Positions 36,476-48,344 of a DNA stretch of 64,000 bases are shown piece after piece. The stretch is from Bimuria novae-zelandiae CBS 107.79. Taxonomy: Eukaryota; Ascomycota; Dothideomycetes; Pleosporales; Didymosphaeriaceae. The stretch is from positions 283,463 to 347,462 of the forward strand of contig ML976672.1 of assembly GCA_010015655.1 (NCBI GenBank), written 5' to 3'. The stretch's first letter is position 1, and each line of letters starts with the position of its first letter. The notes beneath the pieces are model-generated. The model was not told the DNA's origin and searched no databases. It saw only the letters and a program-made list of their open reading frames with translations. The translations under genes and the position numbers were made by a program.

Positions 36476-38322
36476 ACGTGTTCGGCAAGTAAGCGGCTCA
36501 GGTAAGCGAGCGGCCCACCCTACCAATTTTATATAACGCTTCACCTACCAAATACAATAGCTCCACCAGCTACGGCTTGATTATCTTATAACGAAGCAGA
36601 TATCCCCTTAGCTATCTCTACTATTTAACGTAACTAGGTACAAAGTGTGTAATAGGCTATATAGATATATAGCGTCCCTTAAATAATAGTACAATAATAA
36701 CGCGCTAGAATTGCTACACGACGCGATTACTAGCCTAAATTAAAAAGCTTACTAAGCTAGAAGAGGAGGTAATTATTTAGCATATACTTAACCTAGATTC
36801 GCGAGGATTTCCGCCCACGCTAGGTGCTATATAAGATATAGTAGATAAGCTACTCGCTAAGCGAAGCGCTAGTAAGATTAGCGAAAAGTAGCTGCGTAAC
36901 TTTATTAAGCAAATAAATAGTCTTACTATATAATTTAATTAGCTATATAATTAGTAGAGAGCTCTATATAAAGATCTAAAAGCTATTAAAGCTTAGTTTA
37001 AGCTTATATCGCACACGAAAGCTGCCTATAGTATTTATAATAAAAATATTTATAACTTTAATAAGACTAGCTTTATAGGCAAGATATTAGCGTAGTTTAT
37101 TATTATAAGTTTAAAAATATAAGGAAGACTAAAGGCTATTTAGCTAGGTAATTATAAGTAAACTATAGTAATTTGTAGAATTAGCACTACTAGCTAGGTA
37201 ATTCCGCCCTTTATTATTTTCTTTAGCTAGTATTACTTCTTTACCTAGTACTCGGATAATAATATACCACGCGACTAGGCTTTTACTATTAATAATAATA
37301 GATAAACTACTAATAAGTTTAGAGTAAAGTAGCTAAAGTACTTTATTAAGTATATAGTAAAGCGTAGTGTAGGCGCGCGCTAGCTACTTACACTTTATAA
37401 TTATAAAAGCTATGACTTGCTTAAATTATAAAAGCTTTATAAAAAGAAAAATATTATTACTTTTTATATGTTACTATATCTATTATACTTTTTATAGCTA
37501 CTTACTATTAGTTACTTCTCGCTATTAAAGCGCGCGTATAGTTACTAAATTAAAAGCCTAATACGCGACTATATTAGCTATATTATAAAGCTAGAGTTCC
37601 TACTAGCCTTTTACACCGCCTATAAGTAGTTAATTTTAAAGAAGAATATCTACGCAAGCTTTTAAGGCGCTAGCCTAGCCCTATATAACCTAAAGGTAGT
37701 AATATTAAAGCTTAATATTAAGCTTTATACGCTAACGCCGCCTCTACTAAAAATTATTTTTTAAAAAGCTACAATACTAAGTAACGCGCGCAAGCTAGAG
37801 GCTTAATTAATATTAATTTATAATTGGGTTTATATGTATAAAAGCTTATTACCTGATTCTATTATTATAGTACTTAATTAGCTTAAAAAGGGTGCTAAGA
37901 TAATAGCTTATAAAAGTGTGCTTATGCGTGATTAGATCGCGAGGCTTAAAAGGGCTAATAAGGCTACTATAATATACAAAAAGTAAAAAAAAAAGTAGAT
38001 ATAGTAGTAAGGAACCTTAATAAAGATAGTAATAGAGAAGATTATTACTTAAAAGGATATTAAGTGGTAGCTAGAGAGTAAAACGTATTAAGATAAAGCG
38101 TAATTAGGTGCTAATTAGTAGGCTCTAACGTGCTATAGCTACTATAAAGAGACTAAGTATAATGCGCGAACGTGTGTAAAGTGTAGTATATATACTACCT
38201 AATTTATAAAAGTAAATATATACTATTATCTTGCTATGTTGTTAAGATAGGTTGCTGTAAAGGCGTAAAAAGTTGGTGGGGTGGGCCGTCGCTTACCTGG
38301 GCCGCTCACTTGCCGAACACGT
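36476..38322 (+). mobile_element. Fot1-like transposon Fot1-C (1847 bp)
   Basis: The inverted repeats exceed 40 bp: left ACGTGTTCGGCAAGTAAGCG, right read inward ACGTGTTCGGCAAGTGAGCG, continuing through CGGCCCACCC. The TA flanks are at 36474-36475 and 38323-38324. A transposase remnant is on the + strand. The internal DNA is heavily mutated while the TIRs remain nearly intact. Confidence 0.92.
36680..38230 (+). pseudogene. Fot1-type DDE transposase remnant (Fot1-C)
   Basis: The first catalytic block at 37051-37074 reads YNFNKTSF (Asp-to-Asn and Glu-to-Lys against the usual YNFDETGF), the same RIP signature as Fot1-D. An upstream helix-turn-helix region lies around 36.75-37.0 kb, and a basic C-terminal tail around 37.9-38.1 kb contains a repeated Lys-rich stretch. 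Many stops are present. Confidence 0.78.
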
Positions 38323-38324
38323 TA

Positions 38325-39850
38325 TATACTTTCTAAAATTATAATCTCTCGCTAGAACGTGCATCATAAGTATAAGTTTAACTAAAACTAAAATTAGATA
38401 GCATATAATAGTCCTATACTTCATTAGATACTGCTAGTAAGATTAGCGACTCTTAAAATAATAAGCGTTTTATTTATGCTTTAGAATACGTACTAGATTA
38501 TAATTATTAATTATAATAAACTCTAACGACCCCTATCTCTATATAGTGCTAATTATAATTTCTAGATTATTTACTGCGATTAGAGAAGTCCTCCTTTATA
38601 TTATCCAATACCTTAAAAACTATATCTATAATTGTCTCTATATTTATCTATATCTAAAGCTATGCTCCAAGCTCTATTTACTACTCCTCAGTTTCGTACA
38701 TATACTCTATCCTATTATAGTATGTATTAATTTCTAAATTATTATTACTCTATACCCCCTCTTTGCTCTTATTACGTTAGTTACTTTTAATATATAGTTT
38801 ATTAGCATTTAGATATAAATCTTTAATATTACTTAAAAAGTTAAGGATAGGGGTTAGCTCACGTTACCTATAATTATTAGTATGTATATATTATATAATA
38901 ATATTATAACCTTACAGCTTTTTTTACTAACACATCTAGCGTTAGGTTATTTATAAAGTTGTACTATTTCTTCTTAGCTATCATATTTTTAAAAAGAAAT
39001 TAAAGTTAAGTTATATTAATTCTTTTTTATAGATTGTGCGTATAATCTTCTTAAGGATGCCGCTAAAGCTATAAATTCTAGTAAAGAAGCGATTACTAAA
39101 CTTCTAAATAAACATACTTATACCTATTTATAAAACCTTTTTTAGTGCCTTTACATGCTATTGCTTGTTATTCTCTAATTGTATATACTCTTATTTCTTA
39201 TGAATATAATTAAATTTTATCTATAATTACTTTATTATAGCTAATTAGCATAAGAGCATAATCAATAATTATAATACCTTATTAATCTTGTTCTTGCCAA
39301 AATAATTTTTCATAAGCTTCTTGTTTTACTTCTTAACTACTTTTGTCATTTTATCGTCCCTAGCTTTTTTAAGCTTAGTCTTAAGCTAGTGCTTTACTAT
39401 ATAATTAATTACTTTTATATTATTTAGTGCCTTCTCTTTTATATTTATCTAAGTAGCCTAATTGTTATATATTATAGCACGACTACTAGTACTTAGTAGT
39501 CCCTTATATAGGATACCAAGATTTATAGGACGTCCTCTTTAGAAAATACTTTAGCCACGCTTTATAAAAATATTTTTAATCATGTCTACTTTATACGCAA
39601 AAACTTATAATAGTGTCACACTACAGGTGTATATGACTAATTAAGGGCCTGACTCGACAGAATTAGGTAACGCTAAGTATATAGCTAACGCTATCTAAGT
39701 AAAGACTTAGTAATAATTTACTTCTTCTTTTATATATTAAATATAACCCCTTTAATGCATATTTTATTATTTTATTACCTGCCTAAGCTGACTTTTTATA
39801 TTTGAATTGCTTTATATCTATAGTAGTAGTGTAGTATATAATAGGTCTAA
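38325..39850. other. Degraded AT-rich repeat DNA, unclassified
   Basis: About 1.5 kb of TpA-rich sequence between Fot1-C and the gypsy remnants. Open frames are short and lack recognisable motifs. It may contain the lost LTR end of the gypsy copy to its right. Confidence 0.4.
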
Positions 39851-40379
39851 AGACTTATTATACTTTTATTATCTGGAACTTACCTAAGCAAGAACTACCT
39901 ATTAAAGTTAACTTTAATAAAAACAAGGTTAATAAACTATAGGATACCTAGAACTATTATAAGGGACTGGGTACTCAAGGTGCCAGAAGTGTCAGAAGAA
40001 TACTTATAAATTTAAGAAAAAGTTTAAAGTTAAGCTTTAGGCGTCGAACTTATATATCTACGATTTGCATTACTAAGAATTAAAGATCTAAAGTAATAAC
40101 TAGGCGTAGCCTATTATATACTTTACTTCCCTTTATTAGTGATAAAGAAAAATCTCTGCGTCTTATTTTACTATATAGCTTTATGATTGTTTTATTATTT
40201 ACTTATAATACTCTTACTATTATAAACCTCTTACTAGTTCTGTTCCCGCGTGTCTAATTTGATATTCATACTATAAGCAGTTACTAGAGTCTTATATTCG
40301 CGCTAATACGTTTACTTATTAATATATATATAAGGTTACTTCTTATCAAGCTTCAAAATTTTACTCTTTTACACTTTCT

Positions 40380-41660
40380 TCTTTTCTATCTTAACTTCGT
40401 GTACTATAACGTCTCGCTTTTAACCTAGTCTTTTTTAATTTTTTAATTTCATTCTTCTCCTTAGTCTAATAAGATAGCTAGCTCTTTACATAACACTCGC
40501 ATAGTAAGAATTTTTAAGCGTTAAAATCGTGCTATTAATTCTAATAACAAAATAAAAAAAGCATTATCCCTATTATAATTACTTAGCTACTAACTTAAAA
40601 AAAAGTATTATTTCTAACGCTAGCGTAATCTTTCTTTGCTAGTTTATTAGTCCTTCTAAAGCTCGCAAAGTAAGTTCTAAACTCTTTTTTATACTTTTTT
40701 TTACTACTTCTTACCTTTTAACTTGTCTTCATACTTTTTTAACCTTCTTTTTAGTTCTTTATTAGCGTTGGTGTACGCACTTGCTAACTTAATAAGTTTA
40801 GCTTTTAAGATTTAATCTTACTACGCGCAATAATTAAGCGCTAGTATATTAATTATATTATCTACAGACACGTTTATTAGTAGTTGCTAGTAGGTACGAC
40901 GGTGTCCTACAAGGAGTACTATACTTATAAGCTTATTAGCTGCACTAGAGAAGTATACTTTAGTCTAACTTATTTTCAATAACTTTAGGATATATTTTAC
41001 TAACTGTTTCCCTTACCTAAATTTAGCCTGCCCTTAATAAAGTTAGCCGCGAAGAGTTTACTAATATTAAAATAATTAGTATAGGCTACCTTATAAATAA
41101 AGTTTTAAAAAATACCTAGGTGTAAAAGGCCTTCCCTACTAACCGTAACGTATTTTATTCTACTTATAAGGTTATTATTATTAATAACTTTACATTTTTT
41201 AAGAGTAAGGCTGCTACTAATTTAGGTCCTATTACTTTTTCTTTTAAGACTATTTATCTCTTAGATTATGTTACTATTATAGTTAAAAAGACTTTTAACC
41301 TTCTTTAAGTGTATACTACTAACTCTAAAGTATTTTATAAAAAGTATAAAAACTCTTTCGTAAGTTTCTTTTAGATATTAAAGCTATTTTCTAAGGCTAA
41401 TATTATATAGCTCTCTAGCCAATATATAGTAGATAAGGGTATTATAATAGTTGGTTTTTAGATAATAGATAATGTTCTCGCGAGAGCTAATATGCCTACT
41501 TAAGCTTACTAAGGTTTACGCTAGTAGCTTTAGGCTATTATAATTAAGAAGTACTTAAGTACGGAGGATAATAGCTCCCCTAATCTTAGTATTATATTAA
41601 TTAGTAAAGAAAAAGATCTAGATATTATTAAGAAGATTTTACTAATTCTTTAATAACTAA
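40380..41660 (+). pseudogene. Antisense open-frame remnant in the gypsy 3' tail
   Basis: On the strand opposite to pol, about 41160-41650 reads with few stops, with coding-like texture (for example FYKKYKNSFVSFF and a YLSTEDNSSPNLS stretch), followed by a Ser/Pro-rich part. The same frame recurs on the - strand of the inverted copy at about 48.9-50.2 kb. No family was recognised. Antisense accessory frames between pol and the 3' LTR are known in some Ty3/gypsy lineages of plants. Here this is inference from stop density alone. Confidence 0.35.
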
Positions 41661-41949
41661 ATATACTCTGTTTACCTAGTTCCTCTTTCTTTCTTAGTTT
41701 TAGTTTGCTTTTAAGACCCCCTTCTCTTATAAGGGTTATTCTCTACTATTATAAGAACTATTTAGTTTCCTTATTATATTTAGTAGTTTTGAAAGTTTTT
41801 TAAGTTACTTTTTTAGGATTTCTTCTTAACTTCCTTCCCGAAGTAGATAGGATTACTTATACCTTTTCTTAACTTAATTCTTAGTTTTACTTAATATTTA
41901 ACTTTATCCCTTAACGATGTTATTTCTACCCTTATTTTAAATATCTTTA

Positions 41950-42900
41950 TCTAGCTAGGATTTTTAGCTTAGTAAGGTAGGCATCGGATAGCCTCCTTTA
42001 GGCCCTAACAGGAGCTAATTTAGAGGATATCGCGATATAATCCTATTAGAAGTTTTATATTATAATTTTAATATAGCTGGGTAATCTTCTCCTAATAGTC
42101 TAATAGAGTAGCTTAGTTAAGGTTTTTATAAGATTCCTAAGTTCTTTCAAAGTAGTGTTCTACTATACTAAGTATTCTACTCTCTTACCTTTATAAGACT
42201 AATGTTTTTTATATATATTAACTATACTATATTTTTTCTCCCTCTTTTTTATTATAATTGCTTTAGGCTAAGCATTATTAGTAATTTAGCTAAGAAGAAG
42301 GTTTAACAACACTAACTTTAGCCTATCTATATAGAATCTTAGGTGCATGTTTGACGGAATATCTAGGTCTACTACGTAAGAGTTTATTACCTTTTTTATA
42401 GTAAACTTTTTTTAACTTCTAGTTAAGCTTTTCACTTAAATGTTAGTTTTAGAAGTAGTTTTTATACTTTAGCTATACTTTATATCCTTTTTTTTTTTTT
42501 TAATTAGAGTATTTTTACGTTAATGGATTACTAGGCGCTCTTATTCTAATTAGGCTATTATTATTTCTACGTAAGTAAAGTTAAAACCCATTTTAAACAT
42601 TTTTATTATTACCTTTATAGCTTTTTCTATTTTAGTTCTAAGCTTTAAGACTGATCTCCGTACCCTAAAGTTCATAACTAGTTTAATATATTAGCTATAG
42701 AATAGGAAAAATAGACTAACTCTTATTAATATAGCTTCTTGCCCTTTAATAGCTATCAAAGCTATAGGAAGCTACTTTATCTAGTTATTTTATTATTAGT
42801 TATAATATGCCTAGAAGTAGGCTTTAAGGATAAAGTTTATTTATTTTATCTACTTGTCTGTCTCTAGGTGCTTTACTATAGATAGTCTTCGGTCGATGCC
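41950..42900 (-). pseudogene. gypsy integrase C-terminus and chromodomain remnant
   Basis: On the - strand an integrase tail with VVDLDIPSNMHLRFYID (about 42390-42330) precedes a segment equivalent to the chromodomain seen more clearly in the plus-strand copy at 48430-48580. Chromodomains at the end of gypsy integrases direct integration to particular chromatin in chromoviruses, which fits an element found in transposon-rich DNA. Stops and substitutions make it non-functional. Confidence 0.7.
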
Positions 42901-42903
42901 TGC

Positions 42904-43349
42904 TGTTATAAGGCGCTCACACCTTGGTCCGATCCGGGTTAGGGCGGTAAGGCTAAGGGGGCACTTTATAGATTATTTAGTAGTATAAGTTAATGCGGCA
43001 ACTTAGCGCGTAGCTATATAAGCTAATTTTATAATAAATAAGATAACTATTACTCTGTATAGGAAAACGTACTCACACAAAAAATATAGTAGTTAACTAT
43101 AAAGAGCATAATATAGGAAACCACCTATGTATAAATATCCCTCCTGTCCTATAAAGTCCTATAGTGTCCTATGCCTCGTGCCCATGGGATTTCTTGGGAT
43201 TCCTAGGACGTCACGTGACCTAGGTCACGTGGTCCCACATTGTCCTATAGGCTTGGCGTCTGGGATAGCCTGGGACATTACGTTATCCTCAGGTGGGACT
43301 TGTGTACCGTCATAAGGCTCGCTTGTCCCGATGTCCCTGGGTCATTATA
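42904..43349 (-). repeat. Solo LTR (446 bp) inserted in gypsy integrase
   Basis: Begins TGTTATAAGGCGCTCACACC. It is flanked by identical 5-bp repeats CCTGC at 42899-42903 and 43350-43354. It is the same family as 46282-46728 (447 bp) over its whole length and is less AT-biased than the gypsy DNA around it. It contains repeated TGTCCTA/GGGACAT motifs and a palindromic TAGGTCACGTG region. The orientation is assigned relative to the LTR at 3574. Confidence 0.88.
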
Positions 43350-46271
43350 CCTGCTTATTTATAGAGTGTAGTCTAAAATTCGCTCACGAACTGTCCCCCG
43401 CGGTTTAATGTAATAGAGAATGGAAAGAAGTAGTCCGCTACCTAGTATTAAAATAACGCTATTATAACTATAGATATATTAAAATTTAGAAGACTAATAA
43501 ATTTAGGGTCCTTCCTATGTTTATTTATAATTATTATAATATTTGTATAGCTATTACTCTTAGGTAGGGTAATAATAAAGTCTATTATAATATTTTCTAT
43601 TCTTATTTAGGTAGTAGTAAAAGCTTTAGCAGGCCTTATTTCGCTTCTCTCTAGGGTTTAGTTCTTTTATAGATACTATAGTTCTTAATATACTACCTTA
43701 CTTAGTTAGACATCTTTAGGAAGAAGTAGTCTTAAGTAAGAATCTTATAAGTATTTTCTCAACTTAAGTATCTTAAAGCTAAAATAAAACTATACGCAAT
43801 CACTATTAGCTTTATTTATAAAGATTTTAATTCCAGTACTTATTATCTTAACCTGTATTATAGGTACCCTTAGTTATCGATATTATATTATATTCTAAAA
43901 GACTAATAAATAACCTCTACCTAGGTTCGAAGTTTCTAAGTCCATTCTTAATATAAACTTTTATTTTACTATACACGCTGTTTTTATCGTATTCTAACTT
44001 TTACTATATAGTATTAAAGTCTAGTTCGCGTCGTTTAATAGGGTTATCGCCTTCTTAAATGGTTAATATAAGTAGTTTTAGATATGTTAGGTAAGCAAGC
44101 ACTAAGTTTTTGTTTATTTTAATATAGGTAGGTTTCTCTATAATAATAAGTGTTTAATATATAAAAGTCTTTAGGCTATTTCTTTTAATTATTTCTTAAA
44201 AAATCGTAAAATGCCTTAACTTTAATTAATTATCTTTACTATCCTTTAGTAAATTTTAGTCCTTTTAGGAGAGGGCGTTCGCCCTAGCGTTTATTAACCC
44301 TAGCCTATATATAAACATTATGTTAATATAGCTAAAGTGTGTTTACCTATTAAACGTATTGTTTGTCTAATTCTTATTTAGTAGCGAAGTACGTAAAGGG
44401 CTTATAATTAGTGTAGACTATATAATACTTTACCGCTTAATATATATAGTCTTATTTATTTACGTATTTTATAACTATTAGTATCTCTATATTATAAATA
44501 GCGTAGTTACATTCTACTAGGCTATTCTTTACTAAAAAGTAAGCTACTAAATATAAAATCTTAATATTATTATACTAAGAAAAGTATCTTCTAGTTAACT
44601 AGCTAAAGGCGTTTACTTTTAGTACTAATTTTTATTTAGGATTAAAGTAGGCCAGCGCAAGATCCGTATAGAACGCTATTTTTAAGAAGTTAAATACGTA
44701 CTACTACACTTATTTCGAAATAAATTCTACTCCTTTACTAGTAAGCTTTGTAAGGGGGCTTACTATATTAGAGAAATCTTATATAAATCTTTAATAAAAG
44801 TTTGCAAAGCCTATAAAGCTCTAGAGTCCTTTTACTATAGTTAGTAACTTTTATTTTTAAATTATTTAAACTTTATCTCGATCTATGCTTACGCCCTTAT
44901 TAACTTTTATAATAAATTTAACATACTTAGTCTTTATAATATAGAAATTAGATTTTTTTTAATATCTAAATATAATCCTACAGCTCTTAGCTTTTAAATT
45001 ATAGTATGTACTTGCTCTTTGTGGTCTTTTGAGCTGCTACTAGAGAAGCAAGAATATTATTTATATTTACTAAGTAGTAGTTATTAAGGTACTCCCTTAG
45101 CACCTAGTTAATATACTACTAAAACGTACTTAGCGCGTTAGCTAGGCTAAAAGGAACTACTAGCTACTTATAAAGACTAAGTTAAGTTCTAAACGCTATT
45201 TTCTATTCCTTATCTTTTACTATATAAAGCTTATCAAAGGCTTAAATTATATTAAGTTTACTAAATTATTTAGCCTTCGTAAAGAGCTAAAGGGTTTTAC
45301 TAATTAATAGTAAAAGGTACTAGTTATTCTTTAAAATAGCGTTTCGGGCTTAATAATTAATATAAAAGTATATTTCTTTACTAAATATCTTAGTAAATAA
45401 TACTAAGGTGGCGGTGCTAGACTTATTTACCTAAATAAAACCTTTATTTAAGTATTTAGTAAGCTCTTTTGAAAGGACGAGCAACCCATTACGAGACATA
45501 TTAAATAAAAGGCGATAGGGAATCTCAAGGATCTCGCCATATTTTTTTACAAAAGGGATAGAAAGATCTACTCTAGATCTATAGTGCGGGGGAAGCTTGT
45601 CAGCTTATTCCTTATAAAAGATACGCTATAAGTCTTTAAAAGCTTTAGATATTAGCTCCTATAGGTTTACCTTCAACTTGTAGGTTAACGCAATTTGTAT
45701 ATCCTTTATTAATATAAAAAACACCTTAGTCCTATTTCCTAGGCATCAATTAAGCTAATTTAAGACTATAAATACTGTAGCTATTATTTCTTAGAGCTTT
45801 ATGAATGGTTTTTTATTTTGTAGTTATAGATATAAGAGTCTAAACTTCTAATTCAAATTAATGTCTTTATTAGTGCTAGTTTAACTTTATTCTTTTTTAT
45901 TTAGATTAGGATAAGGATTAGATTATACAACTCGTTATTAGGTAAAACGTATAACTATATTAGTTTTATATAGCTGTTAATATTTATTTCTAATTAGGCT
46001 ATTTCGCGTACGAAGGGTCGTATACCTCTAATACTAATAACCTTTTATAAATAGGATATGATCTTGCGCTGTAGGCGGGCTTGTATTATAAATTTTTTTA
46101 ATAAATTTAAAGGTTAAGTAAACTAAAGTAATTATTATTAATATGAATACAATGTTATTATTAAGCGAGTGTATTAGTACTAGTGTTCAGTCTAGCTGTA
46201 GTTTTTAAAAGTTATTAAAAGTTATATATAGTAGAACTAGATATCTCGCCAAATATGCATCTAAGGTTCTA

Positions 46272-48340
46272 CGTTATCATGTGTTATGAAGCTCTCACAC
46301 CTTGTCCGATCCGGGATAGGGCGGTAAGGTATCGTGGTGCTTTACAGATTATTTAGTAGTATAAGTTAATGCGACACTTAGCGCGAGGCTAAATAATTTA
46401 ATTTTATAATAAAGTAAAATAACTATTAGTCTATATAGGAGAACGTACTCGCACAGAAGATATGTGAGTTAACTATAAGGAGTATAACATAGGAAACCGT
46501 CCTGTATATATATCCTCCTTGTCCTATAGAATCCTATGATGTCCTATAACATGGCATCGTGGGATCCCATGGGATTTCCTGGGACATTACGTGATCGAGG
46601 TCACGTGGTCCCACGATGTCCCATGGCCTTGGCGTCTGGGACAGCTTGGGACATTACGTAAGCCTGAGGTGGGGCCCGGATGCCGTCATAAGGCTCGCCG
46701 TCCCACCGTCGACTTTTGCACCGTAACATCATGGTACCTCTAGTATCCGCAATACCTTGGCTACGCTATTACTAAAGCACTAGCGTTAGCTCGTGCACCC
46801 TTATATATTCTATTTATAGTCCCTATTTATATAGCTTTATCTGCCTATATTCCTGCTCCTTAGCTATCCTCTTATATTATACCTAAGTATATATATAGTA
46901 TCATAGTTAATTAAGCTCTTTAAGTTCTTAATTTAGCGACCTATAGCCTCTTATAATATTAGGATATCTTACCCCGCTAGCTTTTGTAATAATAGCTAGT
47001 TAGCTGCTATAGGCATCTAACTAGACGGTTATAACGAAGGATCTAGATTAGATGATTTTTCTGCTACTATGAGTATCCTAAATTAGTCCTTATTTTTACT
47101 TATTTATTAACTATAATAGGAGCTTTGAAACTAGCGTTTTAATGTCTAATTACTTTAGTTTAGTTTTATTATATCGCGCGCTAACATGTGGCGACTTAAA
47201 ACTTACGTATTAACTTAGACTACACTTTAATCTTGCCTACTAGATTCGCCTTACTTTAATAAGAAGCCCTCTATCCTACGTACTTAGTTACTATTAATTA
47301 GGGCTAAATTACGTATAGATAGACTTAAAGATGCTAATGTCTTTAAGTACGTATAGGGTAGACTTAAGTAACCTTATCAGGCATCTATCCTATACCTTCG
47401 CTAGATAGTAGAAGAAGAAAAAGATACTTATTAGAATCTAAAAAACATTTTTTTATTCTTTTAAAGTCTATACTATAGTCCTAGAGAATAATAGGAAGCT
47501 ATTTAAATGTTTTTCTCTATTTACTATAAAGATAAAGACTCTCTAATTATCTATTTAGCATGATTTAAATGCCTTACGTATGAGGTAAAAGCTATATTAT
47601 AGGTAGACCTATCCTATATTATCATATTTTATTAAGGACTCTGCCGAGATCTACGCTAGTTACTTAAAGAATCTATAAAATCTTTATTTAGCTAGTTATA
47701 TAACGCGTATATTAAACACGTATAAAGCCTTAATCGCTGCACTCGCCGACCGTACTAAAAGCTAGCCTAGAACTAGAAGCTAGCCTAGAAGCTAGCTTAG
47801 AGACTAGAGCTAATAGATATTAATTACCTATAAATATTAGTACTAGATATATTTTATCTATTACTATTATCTACTTTATTAGCTTGATTTAGTTAGATCT
47901 ATTAGTATAGGGAGAAGTATAATTAGTATTTCTATTATAGAGCTAGTAACTACTAGGTTATTATATACTCTATTAACCTATCTTAATTATAATTACTATT
48001 TACTACTACTAGTCTAGCTTTGCCTTAGCAACTCTATGCAAAATTAATTACCTATAATAGCTACCTTAGTACTATATAAGTAGTAGTAGCCTACTCGTAG
48101 AAGGGGGGTATTATTATAGTACCTTTAGTATATATAATATCTTAATTATACTATTATGAAAGCACTAGCCTATATACACCTAGATATTTTGTTTATAGCT
48201 TTTATTTATATAGCCTTATCTGCCTATATTCCTGCTCCATAGCTATTCTCTTATATTACACCTTAGTATATACATAGTAGCCTATTTAATTAAGCTCTCT
48301 GAGTTCCTAATTTAGCGACCTGTATCCTCTCATGCCATAC
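46272..48340 (+). mobile_element. Short LTR element (about 1.6 kb own sequence)
   Basis: Direct repeats of about 235 bp lie at the ends: about 46272-46281 plus 46734-46958 on the left (split by a solo LTR), and about 48107-48340 on the right. They share ATGGTACCTCTAG/ATAGTACCTTTAG, TATATAGC(T/C)TTATCTGCC and TTTAGCGACCTG/A. The internal part is only about 1.1 kb, with a weak Gag-like + strand frame at 47.4-47.8 kb and a repeated AGAAGCTAGCC motif (about 47760-47800). No pol was found. It is probably non-autonomous. It sits exactly at the junction of two inverted gypsy pieces. Confidence 0.6.
46282..46728 (-). repeat. Solo LTR (447 bp) inside the left LTR of the short element
   Basis: Begins TGTTATGAAGCTC and ends CACCGTAACA, with identical 5-bp target duplications TCATG at 46277-46281 and 46729-46733. 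It is nearly unmutated compared with its surroundings, so it is a late insertion. It is the same family as 42904-43349 and related to the LTR-like sequence at 3574-4014. Confidence 0.92.
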
Positions 48341-48344
48341 GTAA

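Larger units (their letters stand above)
39850..46271 (-). mobile_element. Ty3/gypsy-type element with chromodomain, minus-strand partial copy
   Basis: Read right to left it carries reverse transcriptase (about 45290-45030), integrase (about 44 kb to 42350), a chromodomain (about 42200-42050) and then a long tail. Reverse transcriptase blocks recognisable on the - strand include a DKLYIV stretch, a KxAFRT block (about 45190) and a VPFSLANALSTF block (about 45110), typical of gypsy. The usual YxDD lies in a region now reading VNINNIL. Integrase has an HLETDK block (about 42890) before the solo LTR boundary. Its boundaries are approximate: no LTR of its own was found at either end. Confidence 0.75.

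Noticed and set aside
42904..46728. The two 446/447-bp repeats as the LTRs of one 3.8-kb gypsy element
   Set aside because: Each has its own perfect target duplication (CCTGC and TCATG), and the gypsy coding sequence continues outside both.
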